Part shown: in pieces, positions 1 through 14,273 of the stretch
Numbering within the stretch: position 1 is the first letter of the stretch
Layout of the letters: each line of letters opens with the position of its first letter
Assembly: GCA_028023455.1 (NCBI GenBank)
Contig: JAQFVV010000030.1
Coordinates: 9,760,876-9,824,875 of the forward strand
Length of the DNA stretch: 64,000 bases
Source: Epiperipatus broadwayi
Taxonomy: Eukaryota > Onychophora > Udeonychophora > Euonychophora > Peripatidae
Direction: 5' to 3'
Notes under the pieces: generated by a model
What the model was told of the DNA's origin: nothing
The model's input: the letters and a program-made list of their open reading frames with translations, nothing else
Database searches by the model: none
Translations under genes and position numbers: made by a program

Positions 1-365
1 CAAACTATGCTGGAATCCCACCCAGAGCAAGCCAGAGTAATCAATGAATTCAAGAAGATTTGTGCATAAAATTTCTATCTAGTACCTACTCATCTAATAT
101 CCCTGGACTAGTTTCTAGCTTTTGGCTTTCATCAGTGAAAAGTCTTGAATCTGGGAGCGCTGCACCTAAGATCTTAGGGTCTAATGCAACTCTCTAGCAG
201 CCTTTTATTTTTTTTAGTCAACTACAAAGCTATGAGTCCAAAATGAAAACACATAATGTTTTCATTGTGTAGTCATATGGGTCTGAACTCAGTTCAGTAT
301 CTATACATTTGTGTGTCTTTAGTCATTTAATAACCATAGCCATTATCATCCCATGGGCAAGATTG
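1..365. mobile_element. Family B hammerhead element, truncated by the window edge
   Basis: This is one arm of the family B palindromic element also found near 13.5, 20, 23.5 and 55.8 kb. It opens inside the unit that reads 'gcaagccagagtaatcaat' and runs through the hammerhead region (minus strand, 100-141) to the conserved block CATATGGGTCTGAA at 273-297. On the minus strand the ribozyme core CTGATGA and GAAA are intact, but the stem I strands no longer pair, so it is probably inactive. The start of the element is outside the window. Confidence 0.6.
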
Positions 366-720
366 GTATTAAACCACTAAACATCACATTATCACCATTT
401 CCTATGCATACCCAAGCTATTAAAACAGTAGCAAAGTCTTCATATAGTAATGATACCCAGTGCAAACCAGAGTAATCTATGGATGAAAAAAGGTTTATGC
501 ATAAAATCCCTATCTAATGCCTAGTCATCCAATATTACCAGACTAATTCTAGCTTGTGACTTTCATCGGTGAGGAGTTTTGAATCTGATGGGATTTTATG
601 CACACATCTCCTTGCATACATTTATTATTTTGGCTTGCACTGGGTGACACTATTTTATGGACAGTTTGCTATTATTGTAACAGCTTGCGTAAGCATAGGA
701 AATGGTATCATGTGAATATT
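366..720. mobile_element. Family B hammerhead element, inverted dimer with a short centre
   Basis: A second family B copy abuts the first. A tail block (372-440, reading 'aaccactaaacatcacatt') precedes a left arm with 'cagtgcaaaccagagtaat'. The right arm returns in reverse complement ('ggcttgcactgggtgacac') and ends in the same tail type at 680-715. The minus-strand hammerhead at 530-575 is mutated (CCGATGA for CTGATGA, and GAAT for GAAA). Most of the internal part between the arms is missing. Confidence 0.55.
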
Positions 721-3600
721 AGTGATCATAACTCATGATATCTTTCACTATATTTCAGTTCATTTCCTACTGTGTATAATTAAAAGACTATTTCTCTCTA
801 AATTATTACTTTTTGAGATAACACATGACTGTTATATCAGATTTACTGCAAAAATTAAATGGTTGACTCTGGATCTCACATTCCATGAAAGATAGTTGCA
901 GTTCTATCAATTCCAGTAGCTAAACAAAACTCTTAAGCAATAAGCTACTTAATAATTTATATAGCAACATGATTTATATGTTCACAACAGATGCAATTTA
1001 GCTTCCTTAATTCTAATATTGAAGTTGATAGAAAAGCATTCTCATAGTTCTTATCACAAAGAGTATGCATTTGCACGCAAAATGGATGCCTCAATTTGGA
1101 AATTACATTTCATTTTATGATTAGAGAAAATCACACAATACATATGTAAATAAATTATAATAGTACTAAATATATCTTCAATTATATTTCTATGTTGTAA
1201 CATAATTTGTCTTATGTTTTATAATTTACATACATCTTTCATTTATAGGACATTGCATCAGACACATTCACCAATGATTCTTAATGTATGTTGACACTTA
1301 GCAGAAATTTTTATACATTTTATAAAAAAAATTTGTATTAGTGACGTCACAAGGTTTAGAGCAGTTGCCACACTCATTGCTTGAAATTATAATTTTTTAG
1401 TTTCATCTTAAAATTGTGAGAAAACAATGGACTATGCATGTATCAATGCTGTAATTCTGAGTGGTTTAATTTTCTTTTTCAAATGATGTACATTATGTTA
1501 TAATCGGATAAGAAATAGATTTTTTATTAATTTTTTTATTAATAAGTCCATTTATTTTTTTCTTTTGCTCAATTTATTAGATTGTATGGCAAAACAAGGT
1601 GTATATTTTTGATGGGAAACATTTAATTTGTAAGTAGATTCAACATGCAAAGAAGATTTTGCAATTTCAAGATCTTCATCTCAAAAACAAACATTGTAAC
1701 AGTAAGTATTCAATTTTATATATTTTTTATTATTTGATTATTATTATTTTAAAAAGATATTTTTGATGAAAGAAATTGTCAGTAATAAGTGTAATTTATT
1801 AGTCTTTCTACTAGCATGTCTTTATAACAGGTAATAATTTTGTCATCATTAAAATTAGCCAATTATGGACAATATAATTTTGGGGCTTTGATCCAAGTTT
1901 GAGGCATGCTGATTTTATAGACATAATGATTATTAAAAGGTTTAACAATGCATTAGCATGTCTGTATTTATATTAGTATGTTTCTATTAATGTTTCTGTG
2001 TTTGTATAATAAGTAATAATTTTGACTACATCTATAAAATTAGACTATTATAGAGCAGTGCAATATAAATTTTAAGGCTGATTATCAGATGTACAGAAAG
2101 GTGAAGCAATCACAAAATTTACTGGGCAAAGTATCATGTGACAATATAAGCTCTTAAAATCAATAAAGAGAGGTTTCAAGGCATGCGTGTGTGGTGATAG
2201 CCACAATGGATATGCATACCACATAAAATTGTATGCAGGTAAAAAATTAAATCCAGATTCATTCATATGCCTTGATACTCATACTGTGAATTCAGTAGTT
2301 TTGCCACATCTTGTATACATTATTTTCAAATCTACAGCTACCAAATGATATATACACAAATAAATTATATCTCTGTGGAACAATAAATATAACAAGATAG
2401 CATCACAGATGTGCACAAAAAATGTATAAAATGAAAGAAGAAACACACTTTATCATTGATAAAGACAGTTGCCTTGAATCTCTAGTTTTGGATAGACAAA
2501 AAACCAATTATTATGATTACAAATGCATATCCACCTTCTAGAAATGATTTATTTTGTATCTTTTACTAGAAAGAATCTTTTTTCTTATAGATGCTTTGTG
2601 ATTTTTTTAACAGACAATTTTTTATATTTCTCTTTTTGTAAGTTCTGAAGTTATCTCAGGTGAAAATTAATGTTTTGAATCAGAATTTTGTGAAGAATAC
2701 AAAAAAATTAACAAGGAAAATGCAATTTGAAAACTTAGTTATGATGAAAAGAAAATTATGAACAAAAAGTAAAGAAGTAATTTTTTAGGATATTGAATTT
2801 TTTTTTTTTAGTTTTTTAATGGTAATCACTATTTTTCTTAGCCATATATTTTTCCTTAGTTTTTTTAGTTTCTATCAATGTATAGCTTTTTGCTCTAATA
2901 TTATTAAACTGAAGTTATTGTGAAAATTATGTTTCAAAGCAATTCTTTAAAAATTCAATATGGTGACTCGCCATTCCAAAAAGCTGGATTTTACATCTGT
3001 AAATTAATGGATTCATTTCTTGTAAGGCCTCATATACACAATCATTATTCAGTTATTTATAAGTAATTCAGTCATTGCAAGTTGCATTTTTAATGTTAGT
3101 TATTGTGACAAATATTTGTTTTCTGTATATATAATAGAATTAAGTGCGTGTAGTTTATTTTGTTTTCTAAGTATTCTGCATATATATATTCAAAGCTTTG
3201 AGACACAATAGGACACAATAAGATGTGTTTTTCCCTAAAATTTTCTTTTTCTTTTTTTAAAAAAAAACTTGAATAAAAACCTGCATTATATAAGTGTATA
3301 TATATACTGAAAGCTTTGAGACACAATACTATACGTAGCCAACCTAGCATATATTCTTATTTCAAAGAAAATAAAACATAGGGTTTCAGTGTTTAAAGTC
3401 TTTTCCCTATAAAACAATAATTGAAACTTTAAAATTCCCTATTAAAGCATCTCTGCCAGCTGGTATTAATAACACAAAACCTTTGATTATCATCAGTAAT
3501 ATTTGCTATCCTGTTAATTCAATTTATTCTAGCATTTCAGTTTTATAACTGCATTGTTACATTAAACTGATAATAATAAAGATAAACATTTTCTTTATAT
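721..3600. other. Gene-less AT-rich stretch
   Basis: No coding region, RNA gene or recognisable repeat was found here. Open frames are short and lack codon structure. Poly-A/T runs are common (for example 2801-2812). Confidence 0.5.
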
Positions 3601-3607
3601 TATATGC

Positions 3608-3854
3608 TTTTATTGACTTTGAACTAAAAAAAAAAAAAAGAAAATAATTGGTTTTTCAACCATAATTGGAGTTTTTAGATTTAACTTGAAATAAAAGTAT
3701 GGAAGTTCACAAATTAATTAAGTCAATCACTTGTTATAAAAAATAGGATTGATTTAATTAATTTTGGGACCCCATACCTTTATTTCTAGTTAAATCTAAA
3801 ACTCTGATTGTGGTTGAAGAAACAATTATTTATTTTAGTGCATAGCAATAAAAG
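3608..3854. repeat. Inverted-repeat (foldback) element, about 247 bp
   Basis: Left arm 3608-3727 and right arm 3748-3854 are imperfect reverse complements. For example 'gtttttagatttaacttga' on the left answers 'agttaaatctaaaactctg' on the right, and both ends share 'cttttattg'. The loop is about 20 bp. There is no coding capacity and no hammerhead core. It is a non-autonomous foldback or MITE-like element of unknown class. Confidence 0.65.
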
Positions 3855-6800
3855 TATTTAATATATATATATAAAACAATTATCTGTATTATTTTTAAGC
3901 TTTCAATGCAAATGTAAAACTATATTGTATTTTGAATTGGCTGGACATCGTTTATAGCTGATGAATATATTGTAACGGTCAGAATCGTATATTCATGTAA
4001 CAAAACCCAGAGTTCCGGCAAAGTATACCTAGACTGATCGAGATGGGATATAAGAGTCCTAAATCCAACCAAGTTTCAACCTCTTTACTGGTGTTCCATG
4101 ATTTAACAATTTATGAATAGCCTTCCTGAGTTTACATATGAGTTCTATTTAATCCACAGCCCTTTTCCAAACAGGGAGAGGAATGAGACTCCAAATTTTA
4201 TTATACAATGCAACACAACTGGATTGATTAACTAATGATAAGATAAATCTAATTAATAAATGTCTATATCTTAAATATAGTTAATTAATAACTTAATTGG
4301 ATTAGAATATGATAAGAATAATAATGGAGACTAAGTACATTTAAACAAGTTTATTACAGTTGAAGTTTATTTCAATTGATAACAAGTAACATATTATAAT
4401 ATAGATTACAATTGGCTAATGATTAAAATATAGTTAGTTGGCCACTATTAGATGTGATACAATTAGACAAGTCAATTAAACATAATATAGTGTCAATGAT
4501 TTATTTTGAGTGGATGTAATAACCTTCATGCTTTATGGCTGATTTAATTTTCTTATCATGGTCTACCGAATGATGAAGATTTTAAGATGACAACCTGGAC
4601 ATATATAATATCTATTACAGCAAATTAATATTGCTGATTATTTAAGATAAATAAATTAAGATTTGAGTATAATCAGCATTTTTGAAATATGATTCAAGAT
4701 TTATCACACTGGAGCTTCTTATGGTTTCGGATAAATGCATGAATCAATATAATATACGGGAGTGAACTGATTAAATTAGCATCACCTTTGGTTCACTGTT
4801 AGCCATCAGTAAGCTTATCAGGGATTTGGTCGAGTGAATGAGAAATTACTTCCACATATAAGATGTGTGATTCATTTGAACCGGTAAGCTTGCTAATGAA
4901 ACTATTAATCTGGAACATAGGAAAATTCAGAATTTGTATAGACTACTCAAAAGACCTGAATCCATACCCCAGTTGCATATCTGGTGCTCACCATTACACA
5001 GGCAGACAATATAATTGGATTGGTCTTTGCCATTAGCCCATAAGAATTAGTAAGGAAGGGTATATATATCTAAGTTCTCATCAGCAACACAACAAATATA
5101 ATATAACAAGTATAATAGAAATAATTACATTTGCATGTGAAATCATGACTGAATCCTTGTGATGCCAATGCAAGCCAATTCATCAAATAAGCATTGAAAG
5201 TTAATGCAATAAGAAAATGGACTAATGAATAAATAATGGTTCCCATCTAACAAATGGTTGAACAGCATCAGCAATCATATTTAATAGCAAGGGTGTATGT
5301 TTAAGGGGATTAAAATTAATTACCAATTATAAATTGCATATTCATAATATATCTTCATAGTTAGCATTACTTATTGAAGAAAATAACCTTCATATGATAA
5401 TTTACAGGTATCAGAAACCAGAATAATTACTTATTAAGGAAGGGATTGACTTCCAAATCATTATAGATCATTATAATGATTACAAGTCAATAAAATATTA
5501 TGATCAAATAACCTAATTTTGAAATAGTGAGTAAGAGTTGAAGAACTAAGCATTATTATATAATTATTAGGTCCAAGATAAAATTAACACGATCTTCATG
5601 GCAAATACTGACTGTTTTGAATGGTATTTGGAATATGATCACATATATTAGCAAAATATTTATAGGATCAAATAGACATGACTGCAAGCATGAGAGCAAA
5701 GATAAATTACAGTTAATAGCATGATTATTAATTTTCAATTTCAATGTAAGAAAAAGTAAAGCTTTTACAGATATTAAAAGGTTATTACAGAGAGTAAAAC
5801 AAGCATCAATTGACAACTTTACAGTGGAACTAAATGAAAGGCTTTGGAGATTTAAAATTTACTTTGAATGTTCAGGGAGAATGATATAATAGCTATATCT
5901 TTAGATTTCTAAGTCAAAGTTTATTTTAGAGCTCTTTGCAGTGATATTAAGAATTTTAACTTTGGCTTGTTGGTGGAAGCATGTCTGTTGATGTCAGCAT
6001 TTTAGATGGCAGGTAAGGCAGCGATAATTATTTGTAGGATTTTATGTGGAAATATCAGCATGGCAGTTCTGTTACAGGAACTTGTTTTCAGCATGCAGGA
6101 TAGAGACAAAGCTCACCATTCTCCAGGTTTGGAGAACAGAAACTCCTACTTCTCCTATTCAGACATATTGAAGATTAAACTGGTGTGGATTTTGTTAGCA
6201 AATGCTTACAAATATTTGGCAGTGGGTTTTTTTTTACAGAGAAAAAGGTGGCTTATATATATATACCTGCCTTCCATTTACTTATCCATTTTATTAACAA
6301 ATTTATCTTATAGCAAAACAAGCCATTAGTATATTAAATTTTATAATTTTAAGAACCCAAATAATTCCTGTTTTTTTTCAGCAGTATTTTACCAGAATTT
6401 ACTTTTTTATTTTCATATAAGATTTTAGTAATTAACAAAGTTGGTTAAGTGCTTGTTTTAATGATGAAACATTTTGACAAATATCTATTCTAATATCTTT
6501 TAATATCAATTAATATGCCTTTCCAAACCAGATTTGAATCACATGATATTTTTACAAATTATTTTAGTAACCAATTTTTTTATAATATAACAAATTGCAA
6601 AAAACAAAATACATCTAAATATATATGTCTTGTGATAATATGTACAATTGATATACACACATGTGACTTTAATAAATTGCATTACAAATTATGTTATAAC
6701 CCAAATCAATTAAATTGTATATTGATTTTAATAAAGCTCTCACCATAATCTATACATGGTAGTTAAGTTACTGATGTTAATGCACACATATATGTGACTG

Positions 6801-7078
6801 CACATACATACTTGTATAAACATCTTTTGGGCACTTTTAGGGTTTGAACTTGGCAAAGAATAGGTTATAGGGTATAATTTAGGTGAAACAAATATGACAA
6901 GGCAAATATTCTGATATACATATCTTACTAGATATTTCTTCTATATGTTAAAATTATATTTAGTATGGGTATATAATAATACCTGTGTATATTGTAAATA
7001 AACACAGTACATATAATTTTACTTTAAATAAATATGACACATTTAGTGTATTTAAGTCATTAGATATGCCTGCAGTAA
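3855..7078. other. Gene-less stretch
   Basis: I recognise no gene. The segment 3972-6330 is somewhat more mixed in base content. It opens with TGTAACGGTC, which is the reverse complement of the probable gypsy LTR end at 34924-34933, so a solo or partial LTR of a related element may start here. I could not find its other end. Open frames at 6006-6329 (+) and 6515-6748 (+) show no known motif. Confidence 0.35.
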
Positions 7079-7428
7079 GTTAATGTATATATTATATTTA
7101 GTATGTGTACATAATTATATATGTATAATAAATCAGTAACAAAGTTTTTTATTTAAAATTGTTTGATAGTTTTTGTTATTTTAAATCAATTATTTTAAAT
7201 AAGAAATCTAAAGAAGAAAATTCAGTCATTGTTTAAATAGTCATAATGAGTTTTCTTTTTTAATTTTTTGTAATCATTTAAAATAATGTGAATTTTCTAG
7301 TTTTTAAAAAACAAATGTTTTAAAATAAAATTTAAAACTATCAAACAATTTTAAATAGAAAATGTAGTTACTAATTTATAATACATATATAATTACATAC
7401 ACATACTAAAATGATATATACATTAAGT
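7079..7428. repeat. Inverted-repeat element, about 350 bp
   Basis: Left arm 7079-7179 and right arm 7337-7428 are imperfect inverted repeats: 'tatttagtatgtgtacata' on the left against 'acatacacatactaaaatg' on the right, and 'aaaattgtttgatag' against 'ctatcaaacaatttt'. The AT-rich interior has no coding potential. The hAT MITE begins about 10 bp downstream. Confidence 0.65.
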
Positions 7429-7437
7429 GTTTTAAAG

Positions 7438-7888
7438 CAGTGGTCTTCAACCTTTTCATACCTGCGAACTGGTAAAAATAAGGATAAGGTTTTGCGGACC
7501 AGCAGAAGTCTATAGTTAAATTTTCTTAAAGATGTAAACTGCTTAGTCTTAGATGAGCATAATTGTTGTATCTGATCAAAACAACAGTGTTAAATATACA
7601 AAATGAAGTTATATATATATATGGAGTTTGTATAATAAAAAACTTTTTTTTTTAATTTTGAATTTTTTTAGAAAAGTAATAAAAAATTTAATTTTACCCT
7701 CCCCCATAAACATTTGTGATTTTTTTTAATTGGGTAAGAATGAGATGAAAAAAATTGTTTATATTAAATAAAAGTTTAAACTCTTATTATTTTGTTATTA
7801 CAAACTTTCCTGCCAGTCTAGCATGTGGACCAGCAGAAATGTTTTGATGCCTGGTGTCGGTCCACAGACCAAGGGTTGAAGACCACTG
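7438..7888. mobile_element. hAT-type non-autonomous element (MITE), 451 bp
   Basis: The ends are terminal inverted repeats, CAGTGGTCTTCAACC at the left and GGGTTGAAGACCACTG at the right, of the form typical of hAT superfamily elements. The element is bounded by a perfect 8-bp direct repeat TTTTAAAG (7430-7437 and 7889-7896), the duplication length expected for hAT transposases. Subterminal blocks 'cggaccagcagaagt' and 'tggaccagcagaaat' occur in direct orientation. The interior is AT-rich and non-coding, so movement would need a transposase supplied elsewhere. Confidence 0.9.
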
Positions 7889-7896
7889 TTTTAAAG

Positions 7897-10273
<2,377 letters not shown>

Positions 10274-10345
10274 TGTAATGGACGTCCAGCTGATGATGAT
10301 GCTATATGGCACAAAGGAGATATCCTTTAAAGTCCATGCATTACA
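10274..10345 (+). other. Possible structured RNA: three-way junction
   Basis: Three helices can be drawn. P1 is TGTAATG (10274-10280) with CATTACA (10339-10345), continued by GAC (10281-10283) with GTC (10332-10334). P2 is GTCCA (10284-10288) with TGGCAC (10307-10312, one bulge). P3 is AAAGGA (10313-10318) with TCCTTT (10323-10328), closed by a GATA loop. P1, P2 and P3 follow each other almost without linker. The P2 loop contains CTGATGA, but the GAAA partner and stem I of a hammerhead are missing, so I do not call a ribozyme. The family is unknown. Confidence 0.3.
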
Positions 10346-10772
10346 TTTCATTTTAATTATTTAGAAATTAAGTTTATAGTTGGCCAATATTTTAATAGTT
10401 TTTAAGTGACCTGAGCATTGATGATAAGATGTTTTTAGTATTTCAGCATTATTTGACTTAGTGTTGTATTTTGATAAAATAGCACCTAAGTAGGTGCAAC
10501 CAGATAGTTATTGTTTGTATTTCTGCCCTAGGTTTGGTACTGGCTAAATAATTAGACTGGTCTATAACAGACCCATTTCAAATCCAGTCACAAGATTGAC
10601 TCTTGATTTTATTGTTGATCATTCAAGATGATGAATGATTATTTTTGTCTGTAATGCTGGTGAACTTATAATTAATTCTGTGCTGATCTTAAATGTTAAC
10701 TTCCAGATGATGATGAGTGCCATCATCCCAGGTTCACACCGAGACTCGGTACTATTACAGTATATATATGTT

Positions 10773-10997
10773 ATAACTGAAACACCCAGTCTTATTATAT
10801 ACCTGTGTCTATATATGTAATATATAGGGTATATGAGCACAGACTTTCACATGACCCACCACTCTCCATTCTATCTCATAACACTGATACACTTGAACAC
10901 ATATATCTTTTCAACATATATGTTTTCAAGTGTATCAGTGTTATGAGATAGTGTGGAGAATGGTGGGTCATGTGAAAGTCTGTGCTCGTATACCCTA
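10773..10997 (-). mobile_element. Family A palindromic element, arms only
   Basis: Near-perfect inverted repeat: left arm 10821-10906 and right arm 10917-11003, for example 'gagcacagactttcacatg' against 'catgtgaaagtctgtgctc'. The same arms occur at 62,797-63,070, where they enclose a hammerhead ribozyme; here the ribozyme-bearing middle is absent. A 50-bp tail (10773-10820, reading 'cttattatatacctgtgt') lies on the left only and matches the right-hand tail of the 63 kb copy, so this copy is in minus orientation. A 12-bp direct repeat (10761-10772, 10998-11009) flanks it but is low complexity. Confidence 0.75.
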
Positions 10998-11009
10998 TAT
11001 ATATATGTT

Positions 11010-11795
11010 GTAGGAATTTGTTAATTTTTTTTATATAAATTTTGAACACATTTAAATATTTTATCGTTATAATTTATAATAGAAACTTAAAAATAATGCA
11101 TTTGTAAAAATAGTTTTTGAACATTTTTTAAAAATAAGGTCACACAATATAAGCATTTCTTTAAATTGTTAAACCAGTCTTGTTTTTCACAAAGCCATGA
11201 ATCATCTGAAGAGTCAATTTCTACTGTTTTCGAGAGTCTATTTCTCTTCACATTCTTAAAATTCTTAGTGTTACTGTTTATTTTTATATGAAACATTCGT
11301 TTCTTTTTTGAAGGGTACTAATTAATTATTCTAGAATGTTCCTTTAAAATAAAGTAAGAAAAAGAATAAATATAGAAAGGAAAAAAACCACCAAAAATAA
11401 TTTAATTTTACACTGCAAATGTAATAAAATAAAAGCTGGGATTTGAAATTGAAGTACATTTTGAAAGACGATTTCTAATTTTAAAAACCATTCACATCAC
11501 AATTTGCACAGCAATGAGATATTATATGAATGTCTAATGCACGAATATATCTACAGTTGTGTGTATGTAATAATTTAATTTGTCTTAATTATTTTACTAA
11601 TTAATATTAAATGTTTAATGTAAAAATTCATTTATTATTAATCTAAGACTACTTCATCCAAAAAATAAGAACTTTAATTGATCATCTTAAATTTAATAAT
11701 CCAGCTTCTAAAACACAATTTAATTATTCTGTACTTTATTTTTTAAAATTTAAAACTTACTTTATTATTTAAAGCATGGAGATAGGCTAGCTTAA
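11010..11795. other. Gene-less AT-rich stretch
   Basis: Nothing recognisable. The 69-codon frame on the minus strand (11087-11296) shows no motif. Confidence 0.45.
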
Positions 11796-12030
11796 TATAA
11801 ACTGAGCATTGATTGTATATATGTGTGGAGATGATAACCTGGACCAACTGACGATTGCTGGTTTAGCACGAGATACGTATATCGGTGATTGTTTATCTTT
11901 TCGACATGTGTGTGATCTATGAGATAGCATGGTTAGTTGAGGGTTGTGTCAAAGTCTGAGTTCAAACTCCTTATATATTACATATTGGAGTGCAGGTATG
12001 AAAAAACCTGTACTGTAGAATATATATATT
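11796..12030 (+). mobile_element. Family A hammerhead element, 3' half
   Basis: Matches the family A right half: 'aaactgagcattgattgta', then the hammerhead region, then 'gggttgtgtcaaagtctga' and the tail with 'gcaggta..aaacctg'. The left arm is missing, so this looks 5'-truncated. No flanking duplication was found. Confidence 0.75.
11834..11892 (+). ncRNA. Hammerhead ribozyme motif, type I, family A (damaged)
   Basis: CTGACGA (11848-11854, allowed since the fifth position is free), stem II TTGCT/AGCAC with loop GGTTT, then GAGA in place of the invariant GAAA. Stem I ACCAA pairs with TCGGT, giving one A-C mismatch. The GAGA change should abolish cleavage. Confidence 0.6.
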
Positions 12031-13500
12031 ACTTTATTATTAAATATTTACAGTTATTTTTTTTTTTAAATTGTTTATAGTTTTACATATATACATACAT
12101 TATTTTTTTTTTAGATCTTCTATTCTTTCTATTAAATTTGGCCATTGAGTATTATTTATGGAGCTGTTTTTATTTTTTAGGATATTGTTCTAGATAGTAG
12201 TCTTACGACTGCTAAAGATTTCTGTTGGCCATGTTTTATTTACTATACAATTTAAAAGGTACTTGATAGCATTCGTTTATGTGGTGATATATGCATTCTT
12301 GTATTTTGTCAATACATTGTATTTTTTATTATCAAAAACTTAGCTAATCACATTGATCTAAGCATGGACACTGTAACTAATGCACTATAAAGTTCAAAAT
12401 TCTATTAAGTGAATTTGGAACATGTGAGTCATGATTGAAAATTGTCCAGCTAAGTTCTATGTGTGTGAACTACTGAGATTGCATGTTGAGTCAAACCTGA
12501 GTTTGAAATTATCAATGATATATTATTTAGTTGGGATAGTACTTTGAATAAGAATTTAATCAGCATTGGGGTGCATAAAAATTCTGAAATTTTGCTAAAG
12601 TATCTTAGCTATAGGTAGTATTGTCCAAGAGTGTTTTTATACTCTTATATGTTAGGAAAGTTCCTCCAGAATAAGGTAATGCATTTACTAAATTTACTGG
12701 TGATAATATCACTTTGATCATTGACTATTTTAGAGTTTCTATATATGCCTAGATTTTTATACATGAAAAAAAAAAGGTTTTAGGGCACATACCCTTCAAC
12801 TGTAAAATTTAATTATTGCATTCATTTTATTTATTATGGCAATCAATAGTTTTATTCAGGGGATATAAAACACCAGATGTCTCTCAAAGTAACATTAATT
12901 ATTCATACTTTTACAACTGGATGTAATAACTTTGGTGATAATAGTTTAGTTCTATTTGCAAACTTGCTAAGCATCCATTAATTGGCTATTCATTTATTGC
13001 ACACCTGTAAACATTAATGAGGTAATGGGCCTATCTCTATATAACTGCAACATGGACAATTTTCCAATCATTATCTGATAATTATATAATATGTTTAGGA
13101 TAAGCAGAATATTGAAAAATCTCTATGGTCTCCAAATGATGCAAATTTCATTGGTAGCTTGCTCTATCTGTCTGCTTAATTTGTCTATATAAATGGTATA
13201 CAAATAGTATTGCTCATAGTGATCTCTGAGCCATCCCTTCACTAGGTTTGAATGCAGTTGAGAGTTTCTTCTAGTTCTTGAATTCATGAATGGCTAGTTA
13301 TTGTTACTATTGTAATAATTGTTTAAGTGCCCAAAATAAGTATTCTCAATTAATTACATTAAATGTAGTCTTGAAATCTATATGGTGGACTATATTTTTC
13401 ATGCATAGTGGCTTCTTGAACCATTAGTATAACTTGGGATGTCTGATGTTCTTTAACGGCATGGTGAAATTTGGATAGTTTAAGCAGATTCAGATCATCA
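12031..13500. other. Gene-less stretch
   Basis: No gene, RNA or repeat recognised. Homopolymer T and A runs occur at 12058-12067 and 12766-12775. Confidence 0.4.
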
Positions 13501-13504
13501 ATTT

Positions 13505-13773
13505 TATTAAAACAGGCAAAACTCTCCATACACTATTGCCATCCAGTGCAAGCCAGAGTAATAAATGGATGCCAGAAGGCTTGTGCATAAAATTCCCATC
13601 TAGTGCCTATTAATATAATATCCCCTGACTAGTTTTTGGCTTGTGGCCTTCATCAGTGAAAAGCCTTAGATCTGAGAGCACATCCCCAGACTAGTTTCTG
13701 GCTTTTGGCCTTCATCAATGAGGAGCCTTGGATCTGAGAGCACTGCACCTCAGATCCAAAGCTTCTCACTGAT
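13505..13773. mobile_element. Family B hammerhead element running into the assembly gap
   Basis: Begins 'attaaaacaggcaaaactc' and continues through the family B arm. The ribozyme-containing block is present twice in tandem (about 13621-13662 and 13683-13724). The sequence then folds back: 'ttggatctgag' (about 13728) is answered by 'ctcagatccaa' (13751), and the reverse arm starts just before the run of N. The remainder of the second arm is hidden in the gap. Confidence 0.75.
13683..13724 (-). ncRNA. Hammerhead ribozyme motif, type I, family B (one core change)
   Basis: On the minus strand: stem I TCCTCA pairs with TGGGGA (six pairs, one wobble), core TTGATGA instead of CTGATGA, stem II GGC/GCC, GAAA intact, a minimal stem III ACTAGT and the cleavage triplet GTC. 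Only the first core base is wrong. The neighbouring copy at 13621-13662 has CTGATGA but AAAA for GAAA. Together the two copies show that the family consensus is an intact ribozyme. Confidence 0.65.
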
Positions 13774-14273
13774 NNNNNNNNNNNNNNNNNNNNNNNNNNN
13801 NNNNNNNNNNNNNNNNNNNNNNNNNNNNNNNNNNNNNNNNNNNNNNNNNNNNNNNNNNNNNNNNNNNNNNNNNNNNNNNNNNNNNNNNNNNNNNNNNNNN
13901 NNNNNNNNNNNNNNNNNNNNNNNNNNNNNNNNNNNNNNNNNNNNNNNNNNNNNNNNNNNNNNNNNNNNNNNNNNNNNNNNNNNNNNNNNNNNNNNNNNNN
14001 NNNNNNNNNNNNNNNNNNNNNNNNNNNNNNNNNNNNNNNNNNNNNNNNNNNNNNNNNNNNNNNNNNNNNNNNNNNNNNNNNNNNNNNNNNNNNNNNNNNN
14101 NNNNNNNNNNNNNNNNNNNNNNNNNNNNNNNNNNNNNNNNNNNNNNNNNNNNNNNNNNNNNNNNNNNNNNNNNNNNNNNNNNNNNNNNNNNNNNNNNNNN
14201 NNNNNNNNNNNNNNNNNNNNNNNNNNNNNNNNNNNNNNNNNNNNNNNNNNNNNNNNNNNNNNNNNNNNNNNNN
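13774..14273. other. Assembly gap, 500 N
   Basis: Exactly 500 undetermined bases, so probably a placeholder of unknown true length. The frames across it are artefacts. It interrupts a palindromic family B element. Confidence 0.99.

Noticed and set aside
5556-5816. Minus-strand 86-codon open frame
   Set aside because: No recognisable motif and no gene context; expected by chance in AT-rich DNA of this length.
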